From Hydractinia symbiolongicarpus (lineage: Eukaryota; Cnidaria; Hydrozoa; Anthoathecata; Hydractiniidae): 64,000 nt of DNA. Below, piece after piece: positions 63,420 through 64,000 of the stretch. The notes beneath the pieces were generated by a model. That model had not been told where the DNA came from and did no database searches. It saw nothing but the letters and a program-made list of their open reading frames with translations. Every line of letters begins with the position of its first letter. The first letter of the stretch is position 1. The DNA lies in contig NC_079885.1 of assembly GCF_029227915.1 (NCBI RefSeq), positions 22,135,001 to 22,199,000 on the forward strand. Reading direction: 5' to 3'. The position numbers and the translations under genes are program-made.

Positions 63420-64000
63420 GTTTTACTTACATTTTAACCAAATTTTGATGTATTTAATAAATGGTGGAGCGTCTTTGGCAGACTACTTTCCAGGCATTTG
63501 GGGAGACCTTAATTCTGCCTATATTCACTGCTGTAAACTTTGGTGGAAACAACTTTAGCTTTACTTTACCAGTTAGTTAGATAAAGCTTTTGAACCCCTA
63601 TCTTATCTTTTTAAAAAATAAAATTTATAACAGCAAAAAAAAAGTAAAAATAGTTACCAGGATGAGATTCGAACACTTGACTGCTCCCGTTTCGGTGTTC
63701 AGAGAGGCAAAAAATTCCATTCTTGTGGGACACATTTGCGTTTTAATACAAGCTCATGAGCTTGTAATAAGCATGTTCAGCAAAAAAATATTGTGGATCA
63801 CTTTGACCCCAAGCATCTTGCGAACTAGAGCTCCATAATAAAAAGATTTAAGTAATTTGTATTCATATTTTGAACAACAGCAGTCCAGCTTGTTATCTGT
63901 TGTTAATTTGTGTGGGAAAAAAATCAATATTAACGTGTAGTAACAAAATAAAAATGGCTACAAAACTAAATACCCAATGAGAGGATACTGTTGCGTTGCT
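63420..64000. other. Window end, with a tRNA-like relic
   Basis: The minus strand at about 63655-63690 reads GTCAAGTGTTCGAATCTCAT, resembling a tRNA T-arm (B box), but the stems do not pair and no A box is in place. Probably a SINE or tRNA relic. Nothing else recognised. Confidence 0.35.

Noticed and set aside
63655-63690. tRNA gene on the minus strand
   Set aside because: A TTCGAAT T-loop is visible, but the T stem and acceptor stem do not pair and the 5' half is missing.

Overview
This window is AT-rich nuclear DNA from an invertebrate animal. Every real gene except two single-exon receptors is spliced with GT-AG introns, and the space between genes is filled with decayed transposons and satellites. 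The gene content points to a cnidarian: intronless orphan class A receptors with the DRFLEVWLNIKYEV signature, a PAN/EGF secreted protein with a C-terminal domain I associate with cnidarian proteins, two interferon regulatory factor (IRF) genes, and short AACCTCG-ended repeats. A hydrozoan is possible, but I cannot prove class or species from the sequence. Exon models were built by hand from splice sites and reading-frame phase.

Layout. 1-2 kb holds nothing I recognise. 2.0-2.9 kb is an array of a roughly 140-base hairpin-bearing repeat that recurs through the window. 2909-5130 (+) is a four-exon MARVEL-domain protein (CMTM/PLP2-like, 164 aa). 7385-8314 (-) is a two-exon predicted secreted protein made mainly of 22 octapeptide repeats, encoded by a perfectly periodic 24-bp minisatellite. 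9.3-13.1 kb holds repeat monomers, a 128-bp tandem repeat and a decayed LINE with a tRNA-derived SINE nested in it. 13965-15679 (-) is a three-exon secreted PAN/EGF-like protein. 20505-21437 (-) and 27739-28920 (+) are divergent paralogous orphan GPCRs. 30.4-34.6 kb is a 5'-truncated, multiply disabled Ty3/gypsy retrotransposon. 39129-44449 (-) is a complete eight-exon IRF (466 aa). From 53231 (+) runs a second IRF that keeps the whole DNA-binding domain but leaves the window before its association domain.

The first intron of the second IRF has collected a Tc1/mariner-like MITE with a 53-bp satellite inside, and an ISL2EU-type element. The latter is recognised from a THAP-DDE transposase facing the tail of a YqaJ nuclease gene. 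At 45.0-45.6 kb a palindromic MITE carries a captured coding fragment that looks HIRAN-like.

How the genes relate: the two IRFs and the two GPCRs each form a divergent pair of paralogs, which suggests local inverted duplication. The IRFs are expected to be nuclear factors of innate immunity. The MARVEL protein, GPCRs, PAN/EGF protein and octapeptide-repeat protein are predicted membrane or secreted products with no visible shared pathway. The two novelties best supported by the sequence are the octapeptide-repeat secreted precursor and the IRF pair with its shifted intron.
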